A DNA stretch of 64,000 nt from Candidatus Peribacteria bacterium. GTDB taxonomy: Bacteria > Patescibacteriota > Gracilibacteria > Peribacterales > Peribacteraceae. The DNA is taken from positions 97,135 through 161,134 of the forward strand of contig JAHFJM010000002.1 of NCBI GenBank assembly GCA_023245935.1, in the 5' to 3' direction. This document shows positions 33,438 through 41,732 of the stretch, piece after piece. Position 1 is the stretch's first letter, and each line of letters opens with the position of its first letter. The translations under genes were made by a program, and so were the position numbers. The notes below the pieces were generated by a model. It saw only the letters and a list, made by a program, of their open reading frames with translations, did not search any database and was not told where the DNA came from.

Positions 33438-33856
33438 GAAGAGCGATGTTTCCCGACATACTTCTTCAGCAATTCCCCGAGTGTTCGTTTCTCTTCTTTC
33501 GTGAAAATACTCATGCAGTCGGACGCGCGTCGAACAAGCAGTTCTCGAAGACGGACGCTCGTCGATGATCCTTTGGTCGTGAGCACGAGCTCGGTGATAC
33601 GCCGATCGCTTTCCAGAAGCGAACGCGTAACGAACCCTTTCTCCTCCAACCCCGCAACGACCTGCGTGATGTTGCTCTTGTGGCAGCACATCTCCCTGCT
33701 CATGTCCGACATCGAGATCTTTCCCTCCCCGATCTTCATCAGAATCATCGCCTGACAGTGCGAGATATCGAACTCACAGAGCGCATCATTCAGCTCCCGC
33801 TCGCAACACGCGGCAGCGGCTTTCAGCAGATTGCAGAGGCAGAGCGAATCGTCCAT
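33434..33856 (-). CDS. MarR-family transcription regulator, Cys-rich
   Basis: 140 residues with winged-helix motifs (ISMSDMSREMCCHKSNITQVVAGLEEKGFVTR, SDRRITELVLTTKG). Unusually many cysteines lie in the N-terminal dimerisation helix and the HTH (CLCN, CCERELNDALCEFD, CC), seven before residue 60. This hints at a thiol or metal switch as in some MarR/OhrR proteins, by inference. It overlaps the MscS gene end by 4 nt and is divergent from purM. Confidence 0.88.
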   Translation of the reverse strand: MDDSLCLCNLLKAAAACCERELNDALCEFDISHCQAMILMKIGEGKISMSDMSREMCCHKSNITQVVAGLEEKGFVTRSLLESDRRITELVLTTKGSSTSVRLRELLVRRASDCMSIFTKEEKRTLGELLKKYVGKHRSS

Positions 33857-33901
33857 GACTGAACCAGTGTATCACAATCGGAGTTCTGATACCCTCTATC
33901 C

Positions 33902-34942
33902 ATGCCACAGAAGATCACCTACGCCAAAGCCGGAGTGGATATCGCAGCTGCCGATGGTGTGAAGAAAGGGATGGCGAAGAGTTTGGAAACGAAGAATCCG
34001 CTCGTGCTCAACAAGATCGGTGCGTTCAGTTCGCTCTGCGACGCTTCTTTTCCGGGTTATGACCATCCCGTGCTCGTCTGCAAAACGGAAGAACCGGGGA
34101 GCAAGCAGCTGCTCGCGTTCAAGTACAAGCGAGTGAAAAGCATTTGCGAAGATCTCATCAATCATCTCGTGAATGACGTGATTGTGATGGGTGCTACACC
34201 GCTGTTCATCCAGGATCTGATCGTCTGCGGAAAACTGGAAAAAGAAGTTGTCTCCGATCTTGTGAAATATTTTGCAGAAGCGTGCAGAGCACAAGACTGC
34301 GCACTCACGGGCGGTGAGACGAGCGAACAACCGAACGTGCTCGCGCCGGGAACGTACGTACTCGGAGCGAGTTGCATCGGCGTCGTTGAGAAGAAGCATG
34401 TGATCGATGGATCGGCGATTCGGGAAGGCGACACCGTCCTCGCGATCGAGAGCAGCGGCCCGCACACGAACGGCTTCACGCTGATTCGCACACTTATCGA
34501 CTTGGACAGCCAGATTCTCGATGCCAACATTGGGGGAAAGAAATTCTTCGATCTCATCATGGAGCCACATCGCTGCTACTACCACGCACTCAAAGAACTT
34601 TTCAAGAATCCTGCACTGCACGGAATGGCACACATCACGGGGGGAGGGATTGCGGGAAACCTCAATAGAATTCTTCCGGAAGGGTTCGATGCGATTGTTG
34701 GCTGCGCAGCAATCAAAGTTCTCCCTGTATTTTCATTCATCAAAGAGAAGTCCGGCAATGACGATATCGACATGATGAAGACATTCAATCTGGGAGTGGG
34801 CATGACGCTCGTCGTCGACAAAAAAGCTGTCAGACAGGTGATTGATCATCTGAAGGAACATGAACTTGAATGTTATGAGATAGGAAAAATTGTCGGTGGA
34901 GGAAAGCAGGCGGTGAGGATGGAAGGGAAATTGAAGTGGTAA
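33902..34942 (+). CDS. purM: Phosphoribosylformylglycinamidine cyclo-ligase (AIR synthase)
   Basis: 346 residues, usual PurM length. It closes FGAM to AIR in purine synthesis, using ATP. Typical PurM blocks: YAKAGVDIAA, NDVIVMGATPLFIQDLI, TGGETSEQP, the C-terminal HTNGFTLIR and THITGGGIAGNLNRILPEG-type motifs, and FNLGVGM. Other purine genes nearby: purE (42116). Their separation suggests a dispersed pathway. Confidence 0.96.
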   Translation: MPQKITYAKAGVDIAAADGVKKGMAKSLETKNPLVLNKIGAFSSLCDASFPGYDHPVLVCKTEEPGSKQLLAFKYKRVKSICEDLINHLVNDVIVMGATPLFIQDLIVCGKLEKEVVSDLVKYFAEACRAQDCALTGGETSEQPNVLAPGTYVLGASCIGVVEKKHVIDGSAIREGDTVLAIESSGPHTNGFTLIRTLIDLDSQILDANIGGKKFFDLIMEPHRCYYHALKELFKNPALHGMAHITGGGIAGNLNRILPEGFDAIVGCAAIKVLPVFSFIKEKSGNDDIDMMKTFNLGVGMTLVVDKKAVRQVIDHLKEHELECYEIGKIVGGGKQAVRMEGKLKW

Positions 34943-34944
34943 CC

Positions 34945-35769
34945 CTATATTCCTATCGGCTTTATCTTCCCACTCGTATGCGTTTTATGATGATGTTCCG
35001 GTTTCTCGGCATGATGCGTTGTATGCGTATGCGTCGCTTTGTGCGCATGATGTTCGAGCGGAACATGCGGTTGAACCGTCTCCGGCTCCTGAGTCTGTGT
35101 GCTGTACCCGCCGACAGAATCACGCACAATGGTGCCGTTCTCGAGCCGGAGCACGCGCACATTCAACGAGTCGATCACGCGCTGATCGTGCGAGGCTAGA
35201 ATCACCGTCGCACCTTCACGGTTCACCTCCTTCAGAAGCTCTAAGATTTCCATCGACTGATCCGGATCGATGTTGCCGGTCGGCTCGTCCGCAATCAGGA
35301 TACTCGGCTTTCCGGCTATGGCTCTGGCAAGCGCCGTTCTCGTCTTCTCCCCTCCGGATAATTCACTCGGAAATGCATTCCGACGGTCAAGCAGACGAAG
35401 ACGCGTGAGGAGGGTCTCGACCCGCGGTCCGATCTCGAGATCCGGCACACCGGACACCTCGAGAGCGAACGCAATGTTTTCTGCAACCGTGCGATCCGAG
35501 AGCAGCTTGTAATCCTGAAAGAGCACACCCATCTTCCGTCGGTACATCTGGAGTACTGGTCTCGGGAGATTCGCAAGATCGGCTCCGTCCACTTCGATTG
35601 TTCCGCTCGTCGGAGATTCGGCGCAGATCAAAAGATGCACGATGGTGGACTTCCCCGCTCCGCTCGGACCCGTAAGACAGACGAACTCACCGGGCTGTAT
35701 CTGAAAACTGATTCCATTCAGAACCGGATTCCCATGAAACTGCTTGGTCACCGAGGAGAACGTGATCAT
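34945..35769 (-). CDS. ftsE: FtsE-like ABC ATPase with His-rich C-terminal tail
   Basis: 274 residues from ATG 35769. FtsE core: ITFSSVTKQFHGNPVLNGISF, Walker A GPSGAGKST, MGVLFQDYKLL (Q-loop, typical of FtsE), LSGGEKTRTALARAI, ILIADEPTGNID, LASHDQ. FtsE is usually ~222 residues; here an extra ~45-residue tail is rich in His, Thr and Lys (HHAHKATHTHTTHHAE, HHHKTHTSGK). FtsE acts with FtsX in divisome/peptidoglycan hydrolase control, but no ftsX is adjacent. A role for the tail in metal binding is only a guess. Confidence 0.85.
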   Translation of the reverse strand: MITFSSVTKQFHGNPVLNGISFQIQPGEFVCLTGPSGAGKSTIVHLLICAESPTSGTIEVDGADLANLPRPVLQMYRRKMGVLFQDYKLLSDRTVAENIAFALEVSGVPDLEIGPRVETLLTRLRLLDRRNAFPSELSGGEKTRTALARAIAGKPSILIADEPTGNIDPDQSMEILELLKEVNREGATVILASHDQRVIDSLNVRVLRLENGTIVRDSVGGYSTQTQEPETVQPHVPLEHHAHKATHTHTTHHAEKPEHHHKTHTSGKIKPIGI

Positions 35770-35774
35770 GGAGA

Positions 35775-36380
35775 CTAGGATAGCGTGATCGCTTCCGAAC
35801 ACACAACGTACACTTCCCTGCTCCTGTCTCTGCTCGCAACGGCGCTCATTACTTTCAGTCTTCGAAACTGCGTCTTCAGCTCCTGCGTGAACGCATCGAA
35901 ATCTTTGCCACGGAACACTTTCATCACAACACTGCCTTTCCCGCGCAAGTATTTCCGTGCAATCGCGGCAATTTTTTGGTTCAGCTCGATCGATCGCCAC
36001 TGATCGACATCTTTAATGCCGCTGGTATTCGGAGCGATGTCCGAGAGCACCAGATCGACGTGCTTCCAACTTCTCTCCGCAATCGCTTTTGCAACCGCAA
36101 CATCATCGAATACATCGACGACACGCGTGACAACATTCGGTGCCGTGAACGCAATCGGTTTCAGATCCAACCCGAGCACACGACCCTCGGGACCAAGCTT
36201 ATCGCTGGTGTACTGAAGCCACGACCCCGGTGCAGCACCGATATCGAGCACGCGGAGCCCGGGACGAATCAGTTCGTACCGAGCATCGATCTCCATGAGT
36301 TTGTACACCGACCGTGCAAGGTAACCCTCGCTCGCGGCACGTTGACTCCACTTGTCATTCGGGATGTAAGGCTTTGGCAT
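35775..36380 (-). CDS. rlmE: 23S rRNA 2'-O-methyltransferase RlmE (FtsJ/RrmJ)
   Basis: 201 residues from ATG 36380. SAM site VLDIGAAPGSWLQY, followed by GLDLKPI, and the K-D-K-E tetrad pattern: YLARSVYKLMEID (K), LVLSDIAPNTSG (D), VVMKVFRGKDF (K) and SREVYVV (E). It methylates U2552 of 23S rRNA. It sits 5 nt upstream of ftsE, so the two are probably co-transcribed. Confidence 0.94.
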   Translation of the reverse strand: MPKPYIPNDKWSQRAASEGYLARSVYKLMEIDARYELIRPGLRVLDIGAAPGSWLQYTSDKLGPEGRVLGLDLKPIAFTAPNVVTRVVDVFDDVAVAKAIAERSWKHVDLVLSDIAPNTSGIKDVDQWRSIELNQKIAAIARKYLRGKGSVVMKVFRGKDFDAFTQELKTQFRRLKVMSAVASRDRSREVYVVCSEAITLS

Positions 36381-36420
36381 AGAACACCTGCAACTATAGA
36401 ACAATGTGGGAATTGTTCAA

Positions 36421-36448
36421 TTGTTCACTTCTGTGATCTGCTTATACT
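36421..36448 (+). promoter_or_regulatory. Promoter of a small membrane peptide gene
   Basis: TTGTTC (36421-36426), 16-nt spacer, TATACT (36443-36448). The same -35 hexamer occurs in the promoter at 8179. It starts transcription about 25 nt before ATG 36481. Confidence 0.6.
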
Positions 36449-36480
36449 GACATCCTGTTACATTCTTCCCACGAAGATGT

Positions 36481-36573
36481 ATGCGCTCCCGCACACTGAG
36501 ATTCTCGCCTTTTCTCGTCGTCTTTGCAGCGTGCCTGGTTGTGGTGATGACCACCCTGTCACAACATTTATAA
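36481..36573 (+). CDS. Tiny membrane peptide (30 aa)
   Basis: ATG 36481 to TAA 36573: a basic head (MRSRTLRFS) and one hydrophobic helix (PFLVVFAACLVVVMTTL). A good promoter precedes it. It overlaps the convergent rsmG stop by 6 nt. FAAC could be a lipobox, leaving an ~11-residue lipopeptide. It may be noise; supported mainly by the promoter and composition. Confidence 0.4.
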   Translation: MRSRTLRFSPFLVVFAACLVVVMTTLSQHL

Positions 36574-37242
36574 AGGCTTCGCCTTCGGTATCCCCACCTT
36601 CCTCGGATACTCGGATGAAGTTGTTTTCGTTTTGCGGAAGAACACAATCAATCGTTTTCCAAAGTCAGACGAAAGGTCGTACTCGTAGGTTCCTGCAAAC
36701 GACACGCCGAGGATTTTCTGGGCATTCACCGACGCGGCTAGTTCATCGGCTACCTTGCTGCTCTTCCAAAACGCGCAGAAGCCGCCGACCGTCAGAAACG
36801 GCACGGCATATTCAAGGAGAACCGCAATCGGAGCAACGGCGCGTGCGGTCACGCAATCAAATTTTTCTCGGAAGTTCTTGTCTCTTGCCTTGTCCTCGAA
36901 CCGATCGACAAACAGTCCGACATTCTTGAGACCGAGAGACGCGACGATTCTCTGTACGGCATCGATCTTCTTTCTCGTCGCATCGATGCCGGAGCAATGC
37001 GTTTCGGGCAAACTGATCGCAAGTGGAAGCAGAGGAAAACCTCCCCCGGTGCCGATATCGAGAAGCGTTGCGGGCATTTTCAGCCCTTCAACGGATTTAA
37101 GAGCTTCGAGAAACGACAGTGAATCGAGCACGTTCCCGATCCAGCAGTGCTCATCCGTGCGAAAAGCGGAGAGGTTGAGTTTCTTGTTTTCTTCCAGGAA
37201 AACATGCACGAGTTGCCGGAGTTTTACTTGATCAATGATCAC
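36568..37242 (-). CDS. rsmG: 16S rRNA (guanine-527-N7) methyltransferase
   Basis: 224 residues from GTG 37242. SAM-binding LLDIGTGGGFPLLPLAIS is the RsmG signature, followed by GIDATRKKIDAVQRIVASLGL, RAVAPIAVLLEYAVPFL and FWKS. A TACACT box on the minus strand (37249-37254) ends 6 nt before this GTG, which favours it over the ATG 9 codons upstream. N7-methylation of G527 affects streptomycin sensitivity in other bacteria. Confidence 0.93.
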   Translation of the reverse strand: MIIDQVKLRQLVHVFLEENKKLNLSAFRTDEHCWIGNVLDSLSFLEALKSVEGLKMPATLLDIGTGGGFPLLPLAISLPETHCSGIDATRKKIDAVQRIVASLGLKNVGLFVDRFEDKARDKNFREKFDCVTARAVAPIAVLLEYAVPFLTVGGFCAFWKSSKVADELAASVNAQKILGVSFAGTYEYDLSSDFGKRLIVFFRKTKTTSSEYPRKVGIPKAKPL

Positions 37243-37271
37243 GAATGGAGTGTAGCAGACAGCCCTCATCC

Positions 37272-37399
37272 CGCCTCACTCCGTCGCTGCGGCGACACCT
37301 CTCTCCCTGTATCGGGAGAGAGGAAGTCCGTATTCAGGAAAACAGTGCTCCCCTCTCCCCAAGCGCCTCAGCGCTGGGAGAGGGGTTGGGGGTGAGGCG
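37272..37399. repeat. Double-hairpin dispersed repeat, copy C
   Basis: 128 bp with perfect 8-bp ends CGCCTCAC/GTGAGGCG and two internal hairpins (CCTCTCTCC/GGAGAGAGG; CCCCTCTCC/GGAGAGGGG). It lies between rsmG and pyrE, in the layout of copies A and D. Confidence 0.8.
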
Positions 37400-37421
37400 C
37401 ATTTCCTGCTACTCTCATCGT

Positions 37422-38066
37422 ATGCACCACGGACTTCGCATCGCAGAACATCTCCTCACGATCGGTGCGGTGAAACTGTCCCCGTCTCAGCCGTTCACGT
37501 GGACAAGCGGGATCAAGTCGCCGATCTACTGCGACAATCGGATGATCTACAGTCATCCCGAAGCGAGGGATTTCGTCGTGGCAACACTCAGCAACACCGT
37601 GAAGAATCTTCACATCCCCGCAGACGTCATTGCCGGAACCGCAACGGCAGCCATCGGCTGGGCGGCATTGGTCGCAGACCGATTGAAACTTCCGTTCGTG
37701 TACGTTCGGTCGCAAGCCAAAGAACACGGTGCGAAGAAACGCATCGAAGGCGATCTGAAAAAAGATCTCCACGTCGTCGTCATCGAAGATCTGATTTCGA
37801 CCGCGCAGAGTTCCGTTTCAACCGTCGACGCGCTGCGTGATGAAGGCAAGTGCATCGTGACCGACGTCGTCTCGATCTTCAGCTACGAGCTCCCGATTGC
37901 ACGCGAGAAATCGAGCGAGTGTAAGGTACGGTTGCATCCGCTCACGACACTGTCGACACTCCTCGACGTTGCACTGCTGCAGGATAGGATCACGAAAGAG
38001 CAGGTCGAGAGTATTCTGGAATTTGCGAAGGATACGGAGAATTGGGCGAAGAGGATGGGAAAGTAG
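37422..38066 (+). CDS. pyrE: Orotate phosphoribosyltransferase
   Basis: 214 residues from ATG 37422, where a TACTCT box (37410-37415) lies 6 nt upstream; the frame further upstream is repeat. It joins orotate to PRPP in pyrimidine synthesis. The PRPP motif is VVVIEDLISTAQSS, preceded by the TWTSGIKSPIYCDNR block and the YVRSQAKEHGAKKRIEG flexible loop (KxxGxKxxIEG). No other pyr gene is in the window. Confidence 0.95.
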   Translation: MHHGLRIAEHLLTIGAVKLSPSQPFTWTSGIKSPIYCDNRMIYSHPEARDFVVATLSNTVKNLHIPADVIAGTATAAIGWAALVADRLKLPFVYVRSQAKEHGAKKRIEGDLKKDLHVVVIEDLISTAQSSVSTVDALRDEGKCIVTDVVSIFSYELPIAREKSSECKVRLHPLTTLSTLLDVALLQDRITKEQVESILEFAKDTENWAKRMGK

Positions 38067-38080
38067 GCAGTACGGGCACA

Positions 38081-38109
38081 TTTACAATATACTATAAATA
38101 TAGTATAAT
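38081..38109 (+). promoter_or_regulatory. Promoter of hypothetical gene 38117
   Basis: TTTACA (38081-38086), 17-nt spacer, TATAAT (38104-38109). The -10 ends 7 nt before ATG 38117, giving a leaderless transcript. Confidence 0.75.
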
Positions 38110-38116
38110 ACTAATA

Positions 38117-39127
38117 ATGAACATCCAAAGAAATCCTTCCGACTATACGGATACTGACGGGCTCAATGACCGACAGAGAAATCATGCGATCCTTCAGAAA
38201 AGTTTTGAAACGGAACACAATGCACTCACGGGTGACCAATTCGAACTGATGATGATGTATCCGGATGGTGAGGAGCGCAATTCCATTCTTCAGCGGCAGA
38301 AATTACCGGAGAGCGTGCCGCGTTTAACGCCGGTGGATGCAGTCATCGATGCGTGTATGCAGAATCACCATTCGTACCAAGGACAAGAGCAGAAACGTTC
38401 TCTGTGGCTTGATGGCGTCGAACAGAATTTCTATAAATTACTCGGTCTGAAAAATCTCCCCGCACAAGTTTCGGCTGAGCTCCTCAAGACGGTTCCGTGC
38501 ATCGGTTCCTCGCTCGACCTTCACTATGGTGTGGACGGGTTCTTTCTTGCATGGAAACCGGAATTCTTGAAAGAAGCGATACAATTCAACACAGCCGTCC
38601 TGCAGGCTCGATCGGCTCAAATGGAGATTGATATTGCGCAGAGCGTACGGTATCAGGGAGTCGTTCGCATCAACGATGATCAACGATCCGATGCCGCAAA
38701 CACCCGACTCGCTGCAGCGCGCCTGCTCGATGACGCTTTCCGTTCCGGAAACTGTGCAATCGCCACCTTTGATATTTCCTACGACCGCGAGAAAGAAGAA
38801 GGAACAATCAAGAGAACTGCCGATAATGGCGGAACCAAAGCAGATCTACTCGTGACGGAGACAGGCGGAGTTTTCCATGGGGATTTTCAGGGAACGGTTC
38901 AAGGAGCGGACGGCGTTGTGTTCGGAGGCTCCAGAGATTTTTCTCTTCAACGAAAAGATTCGCGACGTGCGTACCTCGCGATGGCGTTGGATTTGATCTT
39001 GAAACAAAAATATGAGAAACCGGGATCCATCTCACAAAACATTCGATACCCGGGAAAAGGAGCCGAGTGGACCATCAATAGAAAAGTAACGGCAACACGG
39101 GAGCAAATGCAGAAAATCGCCGGTTAA
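38117..39127 (+). CDS. Hypothetical protein (336 aa)
   Basis: A soluble protein with no signal peptide or membrane helix. The N-terminal ~100 residues are polar (DYTDTDGLNDRQRNHAIL, GDQFELMMMYPDGEER). The central part is helical and the C-terminal third has Gly-rich strands (TETGGVFHGDFQGTVQGADGVVFGG). No motif was recognised. It is expressed from a strong leaderless promoter. The gene end is convergent with the next small gene. Confidence 0.65.
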   Translation: MNIQRNPSDYTDTDGLNDRQRNHAILQKSFETEHNALTGDQFELMMMYPDGEERNSILQRQKLPESVPRLTPVDAVIDACMQNHHSYQGQEQKRSLWLDGVEQNFYKLLGLKNLPAQVSAELLKTVPCIGSSLDLHYGVDGFFLAWKPEFLKEAIQFNTAVLQARSAQMEIDIAQSVRYQGVVRINDDQRSDAANTRLAAARLLDDAFRSGNCAIATFDISYDREKEEGTIKRTADNGGTKADLLVTETGGVFHGDFQGTVQGADGVVFGGSRDFSLQRKDSRRAYLAMALDLILKQKYEKPGSISQNIRYPGKGAEWTINRKVTATREQMQKIAG

Positions 39128-39498
39128 CATTCCTCTTCATCCAAAGCAGCAATGATATCCGGGAAGATCGGATTCTCTTCGCCGGAGAACTTTTCAACGC
39201 ATCGATCGTACTTTGCCTGCACCGAGCCGAACTCTTGGTCATGGAGAAGACCCAATACTGCTTCTTGTGTTTTATTGAATACATCGACACCTCTCTGGGC
39301 GAGTCTCCCTTCCATCTCTGCAACGGAGAGATGCAATGCCTTTGCCTTCAGTTTTTTCCCCGAGGAAGAAGATCCGAGTACATGTAGCAATGCTGTACGA
39401 ACGAGATTCTCCGAACAAATTTTGATCACGTGGAGATCGTCCGCACTCACAAACGGAAGCACTGTTCTTTCCGATGAAGACTGTGCACTGGTATTCAT
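39124..39498 (-). CDS. Hypothetical protein (124 aa)
   Basis: A small soluble, mostly helical protein (LHVIKICSENLVRTALLHVLG, KLKAKALHLSVAEMEGRLAQRG). On the minus strand, TATAGAAT lies ~9 nt before the ATG. It ends in an acidic tail (LDEEEC). Its stop overlaps the convergent gene at 38117 by 4 nt. No family was recognised. Confidence 0.6.
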   Translation of the reverse strand: MNTSAQSSSERTVLPFVSADDLHVIKICSENLVRTALLHVLGSSSSGKKLKAKALHLSVAEMEGRLAQRGVDVFNKTQEAVLGLLHDQEFGSVQAKYDRCVEKFSGEENPIFPDIIAALDEEEC

Positions 39499-39555
39499 AC
39501 TTTCTTATTCTATACAATTAAATACAGAATAAGCAATAGCATACACAAGCCGTGT

Positions 39556-39599
39556 CAGTTCGAGTAGCCCGAGCCGAAGCGAGGGTGTATCGAGAACTA
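39556..39599. repeat. Small palindromic repeat next to pheS
   Basis: An AGTTC...GAACT-bounded element, with inner GAGTAGCCCGAGCCGAAGCGAGGG, ends at the pheS stop. From general knowledge, a near-identical ~40-bp motif occurs in many environmental genomes. Only one copy is seen here. Confidence 0.45.
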
Positions 39600-40601
39600 A
39601 AACTGCCTCAGGAACCTCAAATCTCCTTCGAAGAACGACCGTAGATCAGGTATCTGATGCCGGATCATGAGCATGCGTTCCACTCCAAAGCCGAAGGCGA
39701 AACCCTGAAACTCGTTCGGATCGATGCCGACGTTCCTGAGGACTTGCGGATGCACCATGCCGCAGCCGACAACTTCGAGCCATCTGCCTTCGCGGCTCTT
39801 GCTCTCATCCCCCCTCCACCGGAGATCCATCTCCAGACCCGGTTCCACGAACGGGAAGTATCCCGTCCTCCAACGGAAATCGACGTTCGGATCGACGAGC
39901 TCCCGCACCGCCGTTTCCATCACGGCTTTCATATTCGCAAGTGACACGGTCTTTCCGATCATGAGCCCTTCGATCTGATGAAACATCGGCGAGTGCGTCG
40001 CATCGGAATCCTTGCGGTACACTTTTCCTGCACAGATCATCCGGAAGGGCGGCTTCTTCTCTTCCATGTAACGTATCTGCATCGGTGACGTGTGCGTACG
40101 AAGCACAGTTCGATCGAGAGAACTGACCCAGAATGTGTCCTGTAAATCCCTCGCCGGATGGCTCTCCGGAATATTGAGCTTATTGAAGTTATAGTCCTCG
40201 GTCTCGAGCTCGGGACCACTCGCCGTATCGAACCCCATGCGACCGAACACTTCTTCCGCCTTGCGGATGTATTCGTGAATCGGATGCTTGTGACCCTTCT
40301 CAGCCACGGGAAGATCGAGCGTGACATCGAGCGAATCTCCTTCGGCAAGCGTATCTATGGACAGTGTTGCAATCGCTTGGAGGCGTGCAGAGATCAAAGC
40401 CTCAAGTTTCACTTTCAGGACGTTCAACTCCTGTCCTTTCGTCCGACGTTCTTCCGGCGATTTTTCTGCGAGATCTTTCATCGCAAGAGTCATGACACCT
40501 GCCTTGCGTCCGAAGAGCTCGTGACGAACGGCTTCGACCTGTTCAATGCTTGAGACAATACTGATCTTGCCGATGTATTCATCCAACGAAGGAAGAGACA
40601 T
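39597..40601 (-). CDS. pheS: Phenylalanyl-tRNA synthetase alpha subunit
   Basis: 334 residues from ATG 40601 (MSLPSLDEYIG), with a TACACT box 9 nt upstream; the earlier in-frame Met is in a low-complexity leader. The N-terminal coiled coil is followed by the class II catalytic core: HPIHEYIRKAEEVFGRMGF, motif 2 FRMICAGKVYRKDSDATHSPMFHQIEG, and motif 3 GFAFGFGVERMLMI. The beta subunit (pheT) is not adjacent. Confidence 0.96.
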   Translation of the reverse strand: MSLPSLDEYIGKISIVSSIEQVEAVRHELFGRKAGVMTLAMKDLAEKSPEERRTKGQELNVLKVKLEALISARLQAIATLSIDTLAEGDSLDVTLDLPVAEKGHKHPIHEYIRKAEEVFGRMGFDTASGPELETEDYNFNKLNIPESHPARDLQDTFWVSSLDRTVLRTHTSPMQIRYMEEKKPPFRMICAGKVYRKDSDATHSPMFHQIEGLMIGKTVSLANMKAVMETAVRELVDPNVDFRWRTGYFPFVEPGLEMDLRWRGDESKSREGRWLEVVGCGMVHPQVLRNVGIDPNEFQGFAFGFGVERMLMIRHQIPDLRSFFEGDLRFLRQF

Positions 40602-40639
40602 GCAAACGGTAGTGTAGAGAATGATGGGAATGAGGAAAA

Positions 40640-40708
40640 GAATGAAAGGAAGGAAAAGATTCAAAGGAAACAAAGGAAATGCTGTTACTGAGAATCTTCC
40701 TTTCATTC
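40640..40708. repeat. Long inverted repeat between 40737 gene and pheS
   Basis: GAATGAAAGGAAG (40640-40652) pairs perfectly with CTTCCTTTCATTC (40696-40708), 13 bp, around a purine-rich loop with GGAAA repeats. It could terminate the upstream gene or structure the pheS leader. Confidence 0.55.
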
Positions 40709-40736
40709 CTTTATTTCCTTTCACTCTTTTGACTCC

Positions 40737-41099
40737 TCACGAATGCAGTGCCACCTCCACCAAAACGAATACGAGGTAGATGAGTCCTCCGATCCACCAT
40801 GTCAGAATGCCGAGGATTTGGAAGACAATGAGGAGCGTGGTCGCCGTCGCGAGAAAAAATCCTTCGCGGAGCGACACACTTACCATCCGACCGGTATCCA
40901 TTCCCTCGACCGAGAGCGCTCGCCAAAGTGCATAGCAGAGAAGCGTCGTGATGCTCGCCACCGACAGGAAGACGGTGAGGAAAAAGAAGGGAATCGCAAG
41001 CCCTGGAGACGTGAGCGGGCTGACGCGGAAGAGCACGACAATGAGGGATGCGAGTGAGAAGAATGCGGCAGCGGCGATGCGGAGAAGGAGAGGGGTCAC
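40737..41099 (-). CDS. Small polytopic membrane protein (120 aa)
   Basis: Three or four hydrophobic helices: IAAAAFFSLASLIVVLFRV, IPFFFLTVFLSVASITTLL, GFFLATATTLLIVFQILG and LTWWIGGLIYLVFVLVEV. There is one polar loop with charged residues. The upstream flank is a G-rich TTAGGG-type repeat. No family was recognised. Confidence 0.65.
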   Translation of the reverse strand: MTPLLLRIAAAAFFSLASLIVVLFRVSPLTSPGLAIPFFFLTVFLSVASITTLLCYALWRALSVEGMDTGRMVSVSLREGFFLATATTLLIVFQILGILTWWIGGLIYLVFVLVEVALHS

Positions 41100-41102
41100 G
41101 AC

Positions 41103-41140
41103 GGGTTAGGGTTAGGGCTAGGGCTAGGGTTGAGGGTTAG
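41103..41140. repeat. G-rich TTAGGG-like repeat
   Basis: A short run of GGGTTA and GGGCTA units with six GGG tracts, just upstream of the membrane protein gene on the coding side. A related string lies at 59247-59280 inside the aroB N-terminal coding region. It could form a G-quadruplex. Confidence 0.6.
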
Positions 41141-41146
41141 AAATAT

Positions 41147-41704
41147 TTATTTCACTGTCTTCAGAAATTCACCCAGTGCACGAAAATCAGCAAGCAGGCT
41201 CGATCGCAAATTTCCATTATGAAGCGCCGCTGCCGGATGGTAGATCGGAAACAGTGTGATGGAATCGGTGATCTTGAACGGCTTCCCGTGCGCATTCGTA
41301 ATCGTCATCGTCGGAAAGAAATGCCCAAGCGAGTGTCTGCCGAGCGTTGCGATCACTTTCGGCTGCACAAGCGCGATTTCGAGCATCAGCCACGGCATGC
41401 ACTGCTCTTTCTCGATCGGCTCCGGATCGCGGTTGCCGGGCGGTCGGAACTTCACGACATTGGAAATGTACACGTCTTCACGCTTCAGATTGATCGATGC
41501 AAGGAGTTCATTCAGGAATTGTCCGGCTGCACCGACAAACGGTCTCTTCAGTTCATCCTCCTTCTGCCCGGGCGCTTCGCCGATGAACATCACCGTTGCG
41601 TGAGGATTCCCTTCGCCAAGCACGGCGTTGGCAGTCTTGCTCAAGTCACAACCCTTCCACACCGTGAGTTTTTCCTTGAGGAGATCGAGGGTGAGGGCTG
41701 ACAT
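41147..41704 (-). CDS. Uracil-DNA glycosylase, family 4, with missing Fe-S cysteines
   Basis: 185 residues from ATG 41704, 8 nt after a TATGAT box. Family 4 motifs: GEAPGQKEDELKRPFVG (motif A) and HPAAALHN (motif B). The family normally ligates a [4Fe-4S] cluster with Cys-x2-Cys, a Cys in NVVKCRPPGN and one more Cys. Here the first is Trp16, the second Cys19 is present, the third is Phe86 (NVVKFRPPGN) and the fourth Cys102 is present. So two of four ligands are lost and the cluster probably is too. It should still excise uracil from DNA, by the conserved motifs. Confidence 0.88.
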   Translation of the reverse strand: MSALTLDLLKEKLTVWKGCDLSKTANAVLGEGNPHATVMFIGEAPGQKEDELKRPFVGAAGQFLNELLASINLKREDVYISNVVKFRPPGNRDPEPIEKEQCMPWLMLEIALVQPKVIATLGRHSLGHFFPTMTITNAHGKPFKITDSITLFPIYHPAAALHNGNLRSSLLADFRALGEFLKTVK

Positions 41705-41732
41705 ACGCATGCATCATAGCAAATGTATTTTT

